A stretch of DNA of 64,000 nucleotides, taken from NCBI GenBank assembly GCA_046347625.1, contig JAXMFU010000001.1, positions 558,001 through 622,000 of the forward strand. The letters run 5' to 3'. Source of the stretch: CAIMUS01 sp046347625 (GTDB lineage Bacteria; Pseudomonadota; Gammaproteobacteria; Competibacterales; Competibacteraceae). The notes under the pieces were generated by a model. It was not told where the DNA came from. It ran no database searches and saw nothing but the letters and a program-made list of their open reading frames with translations. Positions 43,370-51,038 of the stretch are shown piece after piece (the stretch's first letter is position 1; every line of letters begins with the position of its first letter). Made by a program: the position numbers and the translations under genes.

Positions 43370-43518
43370 ATGACTGAAATCATCCCAGGTCAACAGCCGC
43401 AACCCGCCGATGAAGCGCTGATCAAGGCGTATCACGATGCCGTTATCAAGCAGGCCGATCTCTATGTCGATCTGGCCAAGGAACTGCTTAAGCTGGAACT
43501 GGCGATTCCGGGCATTTT
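43370..43518 (+). pseudogene. Truncated small helical protein next to the CHAT gene
   Basis: The start MTEIIPGQQPQPADEALIKAYHDAVIKQADLYVDLAKELLKLELAIPGI is clean and helical, but after about 49 residues it runs into transposase-derived sequence. It is divergent from the CHAT gene with their starts 62 bases apart, so the two may have shared a control region and a function. I do not recognise the family. Confidence 0.55.
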
Positions 43519-43942
43519 GAGGAGAAGGAAAGTCGCAAATGGCTGGACAGTCTGCGGGCGACAGCGGCGTTGCAGGCCGCTTGTCCCGACACCCGCCTGG
43601 TGAATGTGGGTGACCGGGAAGCGGATGGGTATGATGGGTTCGTGCTGAGCCGCAAGTTGCAGCAGGACGCGCTAGTCCGGGCGGCCTGGAATCGGGCCGT
43701 CGACCACGAGGAGCGCTAGCGGTGGGACGTGCTGGAGGCGGCGCCGGTGGCGGGGACTGTCACCGTCACCGTGCCCCGCCACGGGACCCAACCCGGCCGC
43801 ACCGCCACCCTGACGGTCCAGTTTACCGCCGTCACCCTGAAACCACCCCGCCACCGCGCTCAGGAACCCCTGCCCAGGATCCCCGTCGACGGCGTCCTGG
43901 CGCGGGAAAGCGCACCGCCGGCCGTGGTCAAGTGGGCGAGTT
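43519..43942 (+). pseudogene. IS4-family transposase fragment
   Basis: One frame reads KWLDSLRATAALQAACPDTRLVNVGDREAD, then LVRAAWNRAVDHEER, an amber stop at 43717, then RWDVLEAAPVAGTVTVTVPRHG, and later PLPRIPVDGVLA. The order (VxDREAD with the catalytic aspartate, VRAxxxR, then the beta-rich part) is that of IS4/Tn5-type transposases. Both ends and the catalytic glutamate region are missing. Confidence 0.75.
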
Positions 43943-44015
43943 TCATCGTAAAACCGGTGCGGTTCGTTCCTCAGCGAACTTTACAAATCAACCCAATAGC
44001 AGCTGGAGAATTCTT

Positions 44016-44384
44016 ATGAGCCTTTTTAGTTCGATTCTGTCCAAATTAGGAATCGGCAGCGCCGCAGCGGCGGCAGCGCCCGCCGCAGAGGCCGCTCCTT
44101 CGACGGCGCCCGCCCCTGTAAGTGGGGTGGATGTCGTGTCCAAACTGGAAGGACTGGCCGCGTCCCACTCGGAACCGCTTAACTGGAAAACCTCGATTGT
44201 CGATCTGCTGAAGGTCCTGGGCCTTGAAAGCAGCCTGGCCGCACGCAAAGAACTTGCCACCGAACTCGGCTGTCCGGCATCGATGCTGGACGATTCGGCG
44301 CAAATGAACACCTGGCTGCACAAGACGGTCATGCAAAAACTCGCCGAGAACGGCGGCAACATCCCGCCAGAACTACTGGGTTGA
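44016..44384 (+). CDS. DUF3597 family protein
   Basis: A 122-residue protein that starts at the ATG behind GGAG, although the same frame is open far upstream through the IS4 remnant. After MSLFSSILSKLG and an Ala/Pro-rich linker (residues 15-35) comes the conserved domain VDVVSKLEGLAASHSEPLNWKTSIVDLLKVLGLESSLAARKELATELG, diagnostic for DUF3597. The domain is a small LysM-like helical fold with unknown function. Confidence 0.92.
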   Translation: MSLFSSILSKLGIGSAAAAAAPAAEAAPSTAPAPVSGVDVVSKLEGLAASHSEPLNWKTSIVDLLKVLGLESSLAARKELATELGCPASMLDDSAQMNTWLHKTVMQKLAENGGNIPPELLG

Positions 44385-44501
44385 AGCCTTGACGATACCG
44401 GGTTTGCCGTCGAGTCGGTATTTGTCGATCTCGATTCTGGTGGCAGCCATCATCAACCTGCCCGCGTTCGCCGACGGAAGCTGAAGGTTTCAACCATCCC
44501 T

Positions 44502-45446
44502 GTGAAAAAAATCCTGATGAAATACCGTTTTTCAAGCATGCTCTGCGCTGCCGCCCTGTTTGCCTTCCAGGCCGGGACGGCGGCGCAGGCCGCAAACGAA
44601 GAGAACATGCTGGAGGCATGCCGCGCCCGCGCGGCCAAAGCCCTGGGAATCGCCGCGGACGCCGTCGAGGTTAAATACGAGGGACAACGCACCGACAAGA
44701 CCCACGCCGTCAATGGATCGGCGACCGTGAGCGGCCAAAGCAAGACCTTTCAGTGCTCGTTCGAGCGCACGGGCAGCCGGCTTGTGAAGTTTGTCGTCAC
44801 CTCCCCTGAAAGTGGCGCCAGGTCGTCCGCAGACGTTCATCACGAGAAAGCCGCCGCCGCAAGCGTACCCACCGCCCCCGACGATGGCGGGCCGCGGAAC
44901 TGGAAAGTTACCCGCCAACTGAGTCTGCGGGAGGAGCCGTCCACCCGGGCGAAAATCGTCGCCAGCCATGCGCCCGGCACCCTTCTTGACAACCTGGGCT
45001 GCCAGCGCGCCGAAGGTCGGGTCTGGTGCGACGTGCAGAAGCTGGGGGGCGGCCCGCGCGGCTATACGCAGGTAGAGTCTCTCAAGCCCGCGGTAGCACC
45101 CCACGGCAGCGTCGCTACCGGCCCCGACGATTCGGCGCTGCGCGCAGGCCAGGGCAAGTTCGACGCCATGGGGAAAATACCCTGCGCCCAGCACAAGGGC
45201 CAGCCCATGGGGCAATGCGAGTTCGGTGTTGCCCGCGCCGGCGGCGGCTACGCCACGGTCGTCATCAAGAAGCCCGATGGCCGCAGCCGCCTGATTTTCT
45301 TCCGCATGGGCAAGCCGATCGGCGCCGACACCAGCGAGGCCGACAGCTCCGGCAAATTCAGTGCATCCAAGGAAAGCGACCTGCACTCGATCCGGGTCGG
45401 CGACGAACGCTACGAGATCCCGGACGCGGTGATTTTCGGTGGTTGA
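44502..45446 (+). CDS. Secreted SH3-domain protein
   Basis: A 314-residue protein with a signal peptide (LCAAALFAFQAGTAAQAA), a first domain (about 33-105, ACRARAAKALGIAADAVEVKY) with two cysteines, a Pro/Ala linker, a bacterial SH3 domain (about 130-195, LSLREEPSTRAKIVASHAPGTLL, then GCQRAEGRVWCDVQ) and a C-terminal beta-rich domain (about 210-314). SH3 domains of this kind bind cell-wall material in the periplasm. The GTG at 44502 is the called start; an ATG lies 15 bases on. No operon partner is obvious. Confidence 0.8.
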   Translation: MKKILMKYRFSSMLCAAALFAFQAGTAAQAANEENMLEACRARAAKALGIAADAVEVKYEGQRTDKTHAVNGSATVSGQSKTFQCSFERTGSRLVKFVVTSPESGARSSADVHHEKAAAASVPTAPDDGGPRNWKVTRQLSLREEPSTRAKIVASHAPGTLLDNLGCQRAEGRVWCDVQKLGGGPRGYTQVESLKPAVAPHGSVATGPDDSALRAGQGKFDAMGKIPCAQHKGQPMGQCEFGVARAGGGYATVVIKKPDGRSRLIFFRMGKPIGADTSEADSSGKFSASKESDLHSIRVGDERYEIPDAVIFGG

Positions 45447-45496
45447 GGCACTGCAAGGGTGCGGTGAGGCAGAAACCGACCTGATCTGAGGCATGC

Positions 45497-45955
45497 ATGC
45501 CGGGAAGCAAACCGGTCAACGCTCTACCCTTCTTGAGTATGGGGCTTGCCCTGGCACTCATACCCCTCGCCCTCTCGGTCCTGGGATTACCCCGGCTGCT
45601 GGCCCGGTTCGATGCCGACGGGAAGGTACTGCATGGCCCCGGGGTACGTCCGCCACCTGCCGAGTCGGTCGAACGGGCGCAATTGCTGGCGCTCTATGCC
45701 GACTTCTGGCTGCGATGCCTGCGCCTGCGCAACCCCTGCCTGCGCCGGTCGTTGGTACTGTTTAAGCGGCTCCGTCGGTACGGGCTCCCGGTAACCTTTT
45801 ATCTCGGCATTCACAGGGACGGGGCAACCGCCGGCGGCGACCTGGTGCGCGGCCATGCCTGGCTGGAACTCGATGGGCAGGTCATCCTGGAGCCGGCGGC
45901 GGCGATCACCGCTCAGGTACGCACCTTTTGCTACCCGCCGCCGGCATCGCCCTGA
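45497..45955 (+). CDS. Lasso peptide B2-like transglutaminase-fold leader peptidase
   Basis: A 152-residue protein. After an N-terminal hydrophobic stretch (FLSMGLALALIPLALSVLGL) comes the transglutaminase-like core: cysteine in RNPCLRRSLVLFKRLRRYG and histidine in GHAWLELDG. This is the LarB2/McjB C-terminal fold that cuts leader peptides of lasso and related peptides. No precursor, PqqD-like recognition protein, cyclase or transporter is visible next to it, but a nucleotidyltransferase-family gene and an HprK-like fragment that commonly accompany such peptidases lie convergently at 46-48 kb. Confidence 0.85.
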   Translation: MPGSKPVNALPFLSMGLALALIPLALSVLGLPRLLARFDADGKVLHGPGVRPPPAESVERAQLLALYADFWLRCLRLRNPCLRRSLVLFKRLRRYGLPVTFYLGIHRDGATAGGDLVRGHAWLELDGQVILEPAAAITAQVRTFCYPPPASP

Positions 45956-46025
45956 TGCCTATGTCCAGCCCGGTCGGTCTGGGTATTCCTTGGGCGCTGT
46001 GCACAGAGGGTACGGTGGCGGGAGC

Positions 46026-47300
46026 CTATGAAAACCACCTGGGGTCGAGTTCACGTAAGGTTTGCCAGTATCTCTTGGCCCTTCCCATCCGGCGAGCGAA
46101 GCGGCCGGCGAGGACCAGCCAGTGCATGCCGTACATGACCCGCACCCAGCCCGAGCCTTCGAAACGTGGATAGGGGGACTCTAACACGGTTCGGCTGGGA
46201 AATGCCTTCGCCAGGATAAAACCAAGCTTCGCCCGCCAACTGGACATGGCGTTCAGTTCATCCAGCATTTTCAGATAATTGTGCCGGGAAACGAGTGCGT
46301 CCTTCAGAGCATCGTGACTGCGGTCTTCGACACGTTCGTCGAGAATTGTCCGCGCCGCAATCGCCAGTATTGCATCTACCGGCTCCCGCGGAGCCAACGC
46401 CGCCAGCGCCGCACCGGGAATCGAGGCGCGGACCAGCCGTTGCGCCAGTGACAAGCCCAGAAAGGACGGAAGTTCAGCACCCCAGTTCCCGGCGCGTTCG
46501 ATAAATAAATCCCAGTCGAGAGGCTCGACTTGCGCCACGCGGGAAATGTCGAGCAGCGCGTTCAGTCCGATACGGAAGCGATGGTGATAGGTCGCGTGCA
46601 GGCATAGATGAAGCAGCAGGTCTTCGGGCGCCAGCGCCAGCAGCGGACGTCCACCGAGCGGCCAGGGGCGGGCACGCTCCCACACGCCGTCGTAATCGAT
46701 TGAGAACGGGGCGCTTGGTCCTTCGATGCGCAGGTGAACCTCGATGTTCGTAGCACCGGGGCGCTCGAAAGGTGGTAGGTGCTGCATGTTCGGGAGAGCA
46801 TCGGCGAGTGGGCGGGCAACACCCTTCTGCGTATAACCGAGCTGGAGCAGTAGCGTCTGCGACGCCTCCAGGTCTGCGGCGCGGAACAAAAGATCCATGT
46901 CGCTCATCGGGCGCAAGCCGGGCTGCGGATAGACGGCTTTCGCCAGATAGATGCCTTTCAGGGCGATGACCGGAATCCGTTGTTCCGCCAGACGCTCCAG
47001 GATCACGCCGAGTTCGTGGTAACGGGCGGCCATCCTGGCCGTGTTGTCGAAATATTGCGCATCGAGATTGTCCCGTACCGCCGCAGGCAACGCATTGAAG
47101 AGCTGCTGGGCAATCAAGCGATCGCGTAACCACGGCCCCCCTCCTTGAGATGCGGCCTGCGTGACCAAAGCCTCGGCGCGGGCCACGGACAGGTCCGCCA
47201 GATACGGGGCAAGCTCGGCGGCATCCCAGGTCAGGCACTTGACCAGTTCGGCACCCATCGGCGTGCGTTGGCCGGAAGCAATTCTTGAAAGCAACGGCAT
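46026..47300 (-). CDS. Nucleotidyltransferase-family protein (NTP_transf_5 type)
   Basis: A 424-residue protein. Key motif: VIALKGIYLAKAVYP followed by LRPMSDMDLLF, the degenerate nucleotidyltransferase Asp-x-Asp of PF14907, then NIEVHLRIEG with a third acidic residue. The helical C-terminal half contains LALAPEDLLLHLCLHATYHH, also typical. The family is common in HprK-related and lasso-type peptide clusters; its substrate is unknown. It lies directly after the HprK-like remnant. Confidence 0.88.
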   Translation of the reverse strand: MPLLSRIASGQRTPMGAELVKCLTWDAAELAPYLADLSVARAEALVTQAASQGGGPWLRDRLIAQQLFNALPAAVRDNLDAQYFDNTARMAARYHELGVILERLAEQRIPVIALKGIYLAKAVYPQPGLRPMSDMDLLFRAADLEASQTLLLQLGYTQKGVARPLADALPNMQHLPPFERPGATNIEVHLRIEGPSAPFSIDYDGVWERARPWPLGGRPLLALAPEDLLLHLCLHATYHHRFRIGLNALLDISRVAQVEPLDWDLFIERAGNWGAELPSFLGLSLAQRLVRASIPGAALAALAPREPVDAILAIAARTILDERVEDRSHDALKDALVSRHNYLKMLDELNAMSSWRAKLGFILAKAFPSRTVLESPYPRFEGSGWVRVMYGMHWLVLAGRFARRMGRAKRYWQTLRELDPRWFS

Positions 47301-47304
47301 CAGG

Positions 47305-48073
47305 TCATACCTTTATTACGTTCTGTGAAGTGAGCAGCGCCGCCAATGCGGCGCCGTCGCCGAAGATGTCCCGCCCGGCCTGCAGCCGATAGGCCGGCGT
47401 CCGCGCCACCAGATCCCGCAGCGCCGTCAGGTGCCCTTGCGACTGTCCCGGCGTGCCGCCCCGGCCAGGATACCGCCGCTCGCCGGTAGCAGCGCGCTCA
47501 GAGCCTCTACGGACGACAAAGGCTCGAGGCGACTCACCGCGGCATCCACGACGCGCGGAAACAGCAGCGCCGCCACTCGACAGGCGGCGATTTGGCGATC
47601 CGGAAAGAGGGTTTCGATAGCGGTGCAGCGCTTATCGGCGACAGCCTCGCCGGTCAGCCTCGGAAAACGCGCGGCCAGCGTCGGGTGGAAGGCGAAGCCG
47701 CGGGCCAGGGCGTGCAGCCGCGGCGGTTCGCCGGGCTCCAGGATCACCACATCGTCGGCCAGGTAGTCCCAGCCGTGGTGAATCAGGCTCAGGGCCGTGG
47801 TGCTCTTGCCGCTGCCGGAGTCGCCGGCGATCAGCAACCCCCGCTCGGCCCAGGCCACGGCGCTGGCGTGCAGGGCGTAGCGCCCGCGCTCGCGCAGCAA
47901 CCAAATCAGCGTCAACAGCCACGGCTCCTGTTGGGTCTTCAGCGGTTCCTGGGTGGAGGCGGTCGCAGTGACGCTGCCGACCTGGTCGGTAGCGGTGACC
48001 TGGAAACTCAGGGGCACCGGCGTAGTCAGCCCCGAGGGCGCCGTGAATGTCACCGGATTGGCGGTGGAACCAT
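47305..48073 (-). pseudogene. HprK-related kinase, frameshifted and fused to a PKD-like fragment
   Basis: The kinase core is clear: LHASAVAWAERGLLIAGDSGSGKST (P-loop split here by frame-neutral sequence only) and WDYLADDVVILEPG, as in HprK-related kinase A. Its N-terminal half is replaced by NGSTANPVTFTAPSG...VTATAST, the end of an Ig/PKD-like domain continuing from the secreted protein upstream. Near 47470 the frame shifts: the genuine C-terminus (GQSQGHLTALRDLVARTPAYRL, ending NVIKV at 47305) is in another frame. Two lesions and a fusion make it non-functional as read. Confidence 0.75.
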
Positions 48074-48694
48074 TCACCCCACGTCCGGGCCTGCGGTCTG
48101 CTGCCAGGAATAGGTCACCGTGCCGTTCGAGCCGCTCGAAGTCGCCAGCATGGACACCGTGCCGCCATCGGGGACGATCGGCACCAGCGAGATCGCGGCG
48201 GACAGCGCCTGCGGCAGGCCGGAATAGGCGTCGACCAGGAAAGTGAAGCGGTTGCGGTTCTTCAGGCCGATCCGATACACCACGTCGACGCACTCGTTCG
48301 GGGCCAGGATGCCGTCGCTGTACTGGCCGGTCTTGTCGAAGTCCCGCGCCGAACCGACGCCGGCCCGCGACAGCGAGTTCTGCTGGCGGCGGTTGACCAG
48401 TCCGTTGTTGTTGGTCAGTGTCTGGGTCACCGTGCCCACCAAGGCGAGATTGCCAAGGCCTTTGTTGTTGCAGTAGGTGGCGGTGAACGTATAGACGCCG
48501 TCCGGGTACTCCTTGGTTCCGCCCGGGGCGGCCGGGTCGTCGGCGGGCGTGGTGTTGGTCGACTTGTTTTTGGTGGTGATCGTCAATTTGTCGGTCACCA
48601 GGGTTTGGGCACCTGCCATCCCGGAGAGGGAGAGCGATAGCAGAGCCAACAGCGCCAGCGCGCCGTAGCGGAGAGTGTGTGTGATCATGGCCAT
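48074..48694 (-). CDS. Secreted protein with PKD-like C-terminus, interrupted by a frameshift
   Basis: A 206-residue frame from the ATG at 48694, behind GAGGTAGG. Signal peptide YGALALLALLSLSLSGMAGAQ; mature part with beta-rich sequence (KEYPDGVYTFTATYCNNKGLG, APNECVDVVYRIGL) and then the start of a PKD/Ig-like domain (SMLATSSGSNGTVTYSWQQTAGPDV). It stops at TGA directly after a run of four G (48077-48080, minus strand); one extra G would let it read on into the next frame's PKD remainder. Either a real single-base deletion or a homopolymer error. Function unknown. Confidence 0.7.
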   Translation of the reverse strand: MAMITHTLRYGALALLALLSLSLSGMAGAQTLVTDKLTITTKNKSTNTTPADDPAAPGGTKEYPDGVYTFTATYCNNKGLGNLALVGTVTQTLTNNNGLVNRRQQNSLSRAGVGSARDFDKTGQYSDGILAPNECVDVVYRIGLKNRNRFTFLVDAYSGLPQALSAAISLVPIVPDGGTVSMLATSSGSNGTVTYSWQQTAGPDVG

Positions 48695-49019
48695 AAAACC
48701 TACCTCACGGGATGATAACAATCACCGATTAAATCTTTATGTTAAGGTACGCGGTGCGTACCCTACGGGATTATGGCAGGGTTCGCATCGCGTGCCGGAA
48801 AATCGAAGGGTACTTAGAATAGTTCTAGTATCATCAGCTTAGGCTTCCGTTAGGCTAGCAGAATCAACCTCAGCTAAAAATCGGGATTTCTCCGTAAGGA
48901 GTTTCCTGTAAGGCAAATCCTGACAGCACCCGGCGCACTGCTTCCCGGCCGAGTTGGGGTAGTGAGGCGAAACAGTTATTATTGACGAATTGACTTGACC
49001 TTGCGGAGGACAAACGGCC
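48695..49019. other. Gene-free gap between divergent genes
   Basis: No supported frame. Contains a short GGTACGCGGTGCGTACC palindrome at about 48745-48761. The promoters of the secreted protein and of the coiled-coil nuclease-like gene should both lie here. Confidence 0.5.
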
Positions 49020-49748
49020 ATGGCCACCGTGATCGAGCGGGTTGACCGGCTGGCGGAGGCGCTGGCGAACTTCGTCACCAGCGTCGGCATCGAATTCAAC
49101 AAAGTGTACAACTCGCAACTGCGCACCGAGGCGGAACTGCGGGCGTTCCAGGAGGAGATGCGGCTGTACCGGGAGCGGGCGGAAGCGGACATGCTGGCGT
49201 TCCAGGAGGAGATGCGGCTGTACCGGGAGCGGGCGGAAGCGGATACCCGCGCGTTCCAGGACGAGATGCGCGCTTACAAGGACGAAAACCGTCGGCAGAC
49301 GCGGGAGATGAACCGCCAGTGGGGGGACCTGGCCAACAAGCTGGGCACCCTGGTGGAGGACCTGGTCTACCCCAGCCTGCCGCGCATCGTTGCGCAAACC
49401 CTGGGGCAGGAGGTCATCCGCTGCGTGCCACGTCTCAAGCAGCGCCTCCCCGACGGCCGGGTGAAGGAATTCGACGCCGTCGCGGTGACCGCGGACCTGG
49501 TGGGGCTGAACAGCACCAAGGCGACGCTGACCAGCGCCGATGTGGATCGGTTCGTTGCCGAGATTACGGCGTTTCGGGAATTTCTGCCCGAATACGGGGA
49601 GCTGCCGGTGGTGGGGATACTGGCCACGCTGGCGGTGGAGGAGAGCGTGCTGAACTACGCCGAAAAGGTGGGGTTTCTGGTGCTGGCGGTGGGCGATGAG
49701 GTGATGGAGGTCAAGAACCGGCCGGGGTTCGAGCCCAAGCGGTGGTGA
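49020..49748 (+). CDS. Coiled-coil protein with PD-(D/E)xK-like C-terminal domain (DUF3782 type)
   Basis: A 242-residue protein. Residues 1-110 are coiled coil with a nearly perfect 18-residue tandem duplication (FQEEMRLYRERAEAD twice, a third degenerate unit follows). Residues about 115-242 resemble the restriction-like nuclease domain found behind coiled coils in cyanobacterial and sludge genomes: a VEDLVYPSLPRI helix, VKEFDAVAVTADLVGLNSTKATL with the acidic/lysine pair, then VVGILATLAVEESVLNYAEKVGFLVLAVGDEV. No partner is visible. Nuclease activity is inferred from the fold. Confidence 0.82.
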   Translation: MATVIERVDRLAEALANFVTSVGIEFNKVYNSQLRTEAELRAFQEEMRLYRERAEADMLAFQEEMRLYRERAEADTRAFQDEMRAYKDENRRQTREMNRQWGDLANKLGTLVEDLVYPSLPRIVAQTLGQEVIRCVPRLKQRLPDGRVKEFDAVAVTADLVGLNSTKATLTSADVDRFVAEITAFREFLPEYGELPVVGILATLAVEESVLNYAEKVGFLVLAVGDEVMEVKNRPGFEPKRW

Positions 49749-49797
49749 GGGGGCCCCAGGGCGCGGCCCCCTCGGTACGCGGTCGGAAGTCCCAGCC

Positions 49798-49955
49798 CTA
49801 TGGCTCCAGGCGCGGTGCTTGCTCCGCCGGCCACTGCAACAGCTGATCCAGCTTGTCCTGCCCGGATCCGTCCGTCCGCAGCGGCGGTGGCGAGCAGCGG
49901 CCGGCGCGGGTGGATGGCCACCGACCAGACCCGGCCGCCGACAGGGTGCAGACGT
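49798..49955 (-). pseudogene. C-terminal fragment of a WD40-repeat protein
   Basis: RVWSVAIHPRRPLLATAAADG is one WD40 blade; a frameshift follows, and a second frame gives QDKLDQLLQWPAEQAPRLEP and a stop. The rest of the gene is missing toward the IS1 remnant on the right. Confidence 0.6.
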
Positions 49956-50034
49956 GTCGATTCTGTCAGCTTGGCGTAAGTGGACCCCTTGGCGTGCTCC
50001 GATGGTAAAACCCATCCTCACACTCCGGTAGTGA

Positions 50035-50792
50035 TTAACCATATAATGCTTTTGGGGTTTTGGTAAGATTGTAATAGCAAATAAAATATTTTATAGCGCC
50101 GATATGGTTTTTTAGCTTCTTTGAAAAAGATAACGCTTTCCTAACCAAGCGTGACAGCCGTTGCCGGAGCGTACGATTAAACCGTTCAAGATGATTGACT
50201 TTACCCGATTCTTTAGCGACGGCCCGGTGTTGTGCCGCTGGAATCACACCCTCATAACTTTCATATTTATCCGTGTAAAAAGTTGCTCGCTGGCGGTACG
50301 TTTCAGGAATATTTTTCCACAATTATCGAGCACTTTTCTTACTTCGATCACCGACATGAAAAGCGATGATTTGACGGGTGTGGATATCCATGGCAAGCCA
50401 GACCCATTGCTTATTATTTTTGTTACCGACAACACTCCATAATTCATCCGCTTCACATTCAAGCGTTTGAATAGCAACACTTTTTTATTTTCCACCTCAC
50501 GTATATCGAGATGATCAGGTAACTGATCATAGGTCTCGGTAACGAATTCCAAGAGCCATTTCAAACTGACACCGACCGCCCGGCAAATTCCTCGCAACGA
50601 GACACGTTCCAGCAACAATTTCTTGATCGGTTCACGCTTCTCAGCGGAAATAATTACCGGCTCAGGATTCAACACGAATTCGCGTCCACATTTCTTACAT
50701 TGATAATTTTGTTTACCATTATGAATGTGGCCATTTTTCTTATAGTGGGTTGAACCACACTCAGGACAACAGTCTCTTACTATCATTGCCAT
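50035..50792 (-). pseudogene. IS1-family transposase, inactivated
   Basis: The first frame has the zinc-finger start CCPECGSTHYKKNGH, YQCKKCGREF and the helix-turn-helix RGICRAVGVSLKWLL. At AAAAAAG (minus strand 50486-50480) a -1 shift leads into VAIQTLECEADELWSVVG, the catalytic frame, as in IS1 programmed frameshifting. That frame then meets TAA where LWKNIPE-type sequence expects GAA, and continues as FYTDKYESYEGVIP and VNHLERFNRTLRQRL. The nonsense codon separates the catalytic residues, so the copy should be dead. Confidence 0.85.
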
Positions 50793-51038
50793 AGCGGTTA
50801 TCTCAGTGAGTTACTCGACACCAAATACCTTATTGTTCGATTACAGAAATTATTATACGTGAAATTGAATGATAATAAAACCTAGCAGCATTACCTATTA
50901 CAGCACTACCCCCGGCTGAGCTGCCGGTCGGTTCCGGCCAATCCCGCCGCCTCGAGTGGCTCCCACTCACAGGGAACATCCGTTTCTTCCGCCGGCATTG
51001 TCTTATCGCTCCGGCGCTCCTTATCACTGGGGTTCATG

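Noticed and set aside
43722..44384. 220-codon frame joining IS4 remnant and DUF3597 protein
   Set aside because: A chance in-frame join; DUF3597 proteins start at MSLFSSIL and there is a ribosome-binding site before that ATG.
48870..50042. 390-codon minus-strand frame covering the coiled-coil nuclease-like gene
   Set aside because: The plus-strand gene has a clear coiled-coil repeat and nuclease-like motifs; the antisense frame contains repeated RFRPLPVQPHLLLER-type units that are just the reverse of that repeat.
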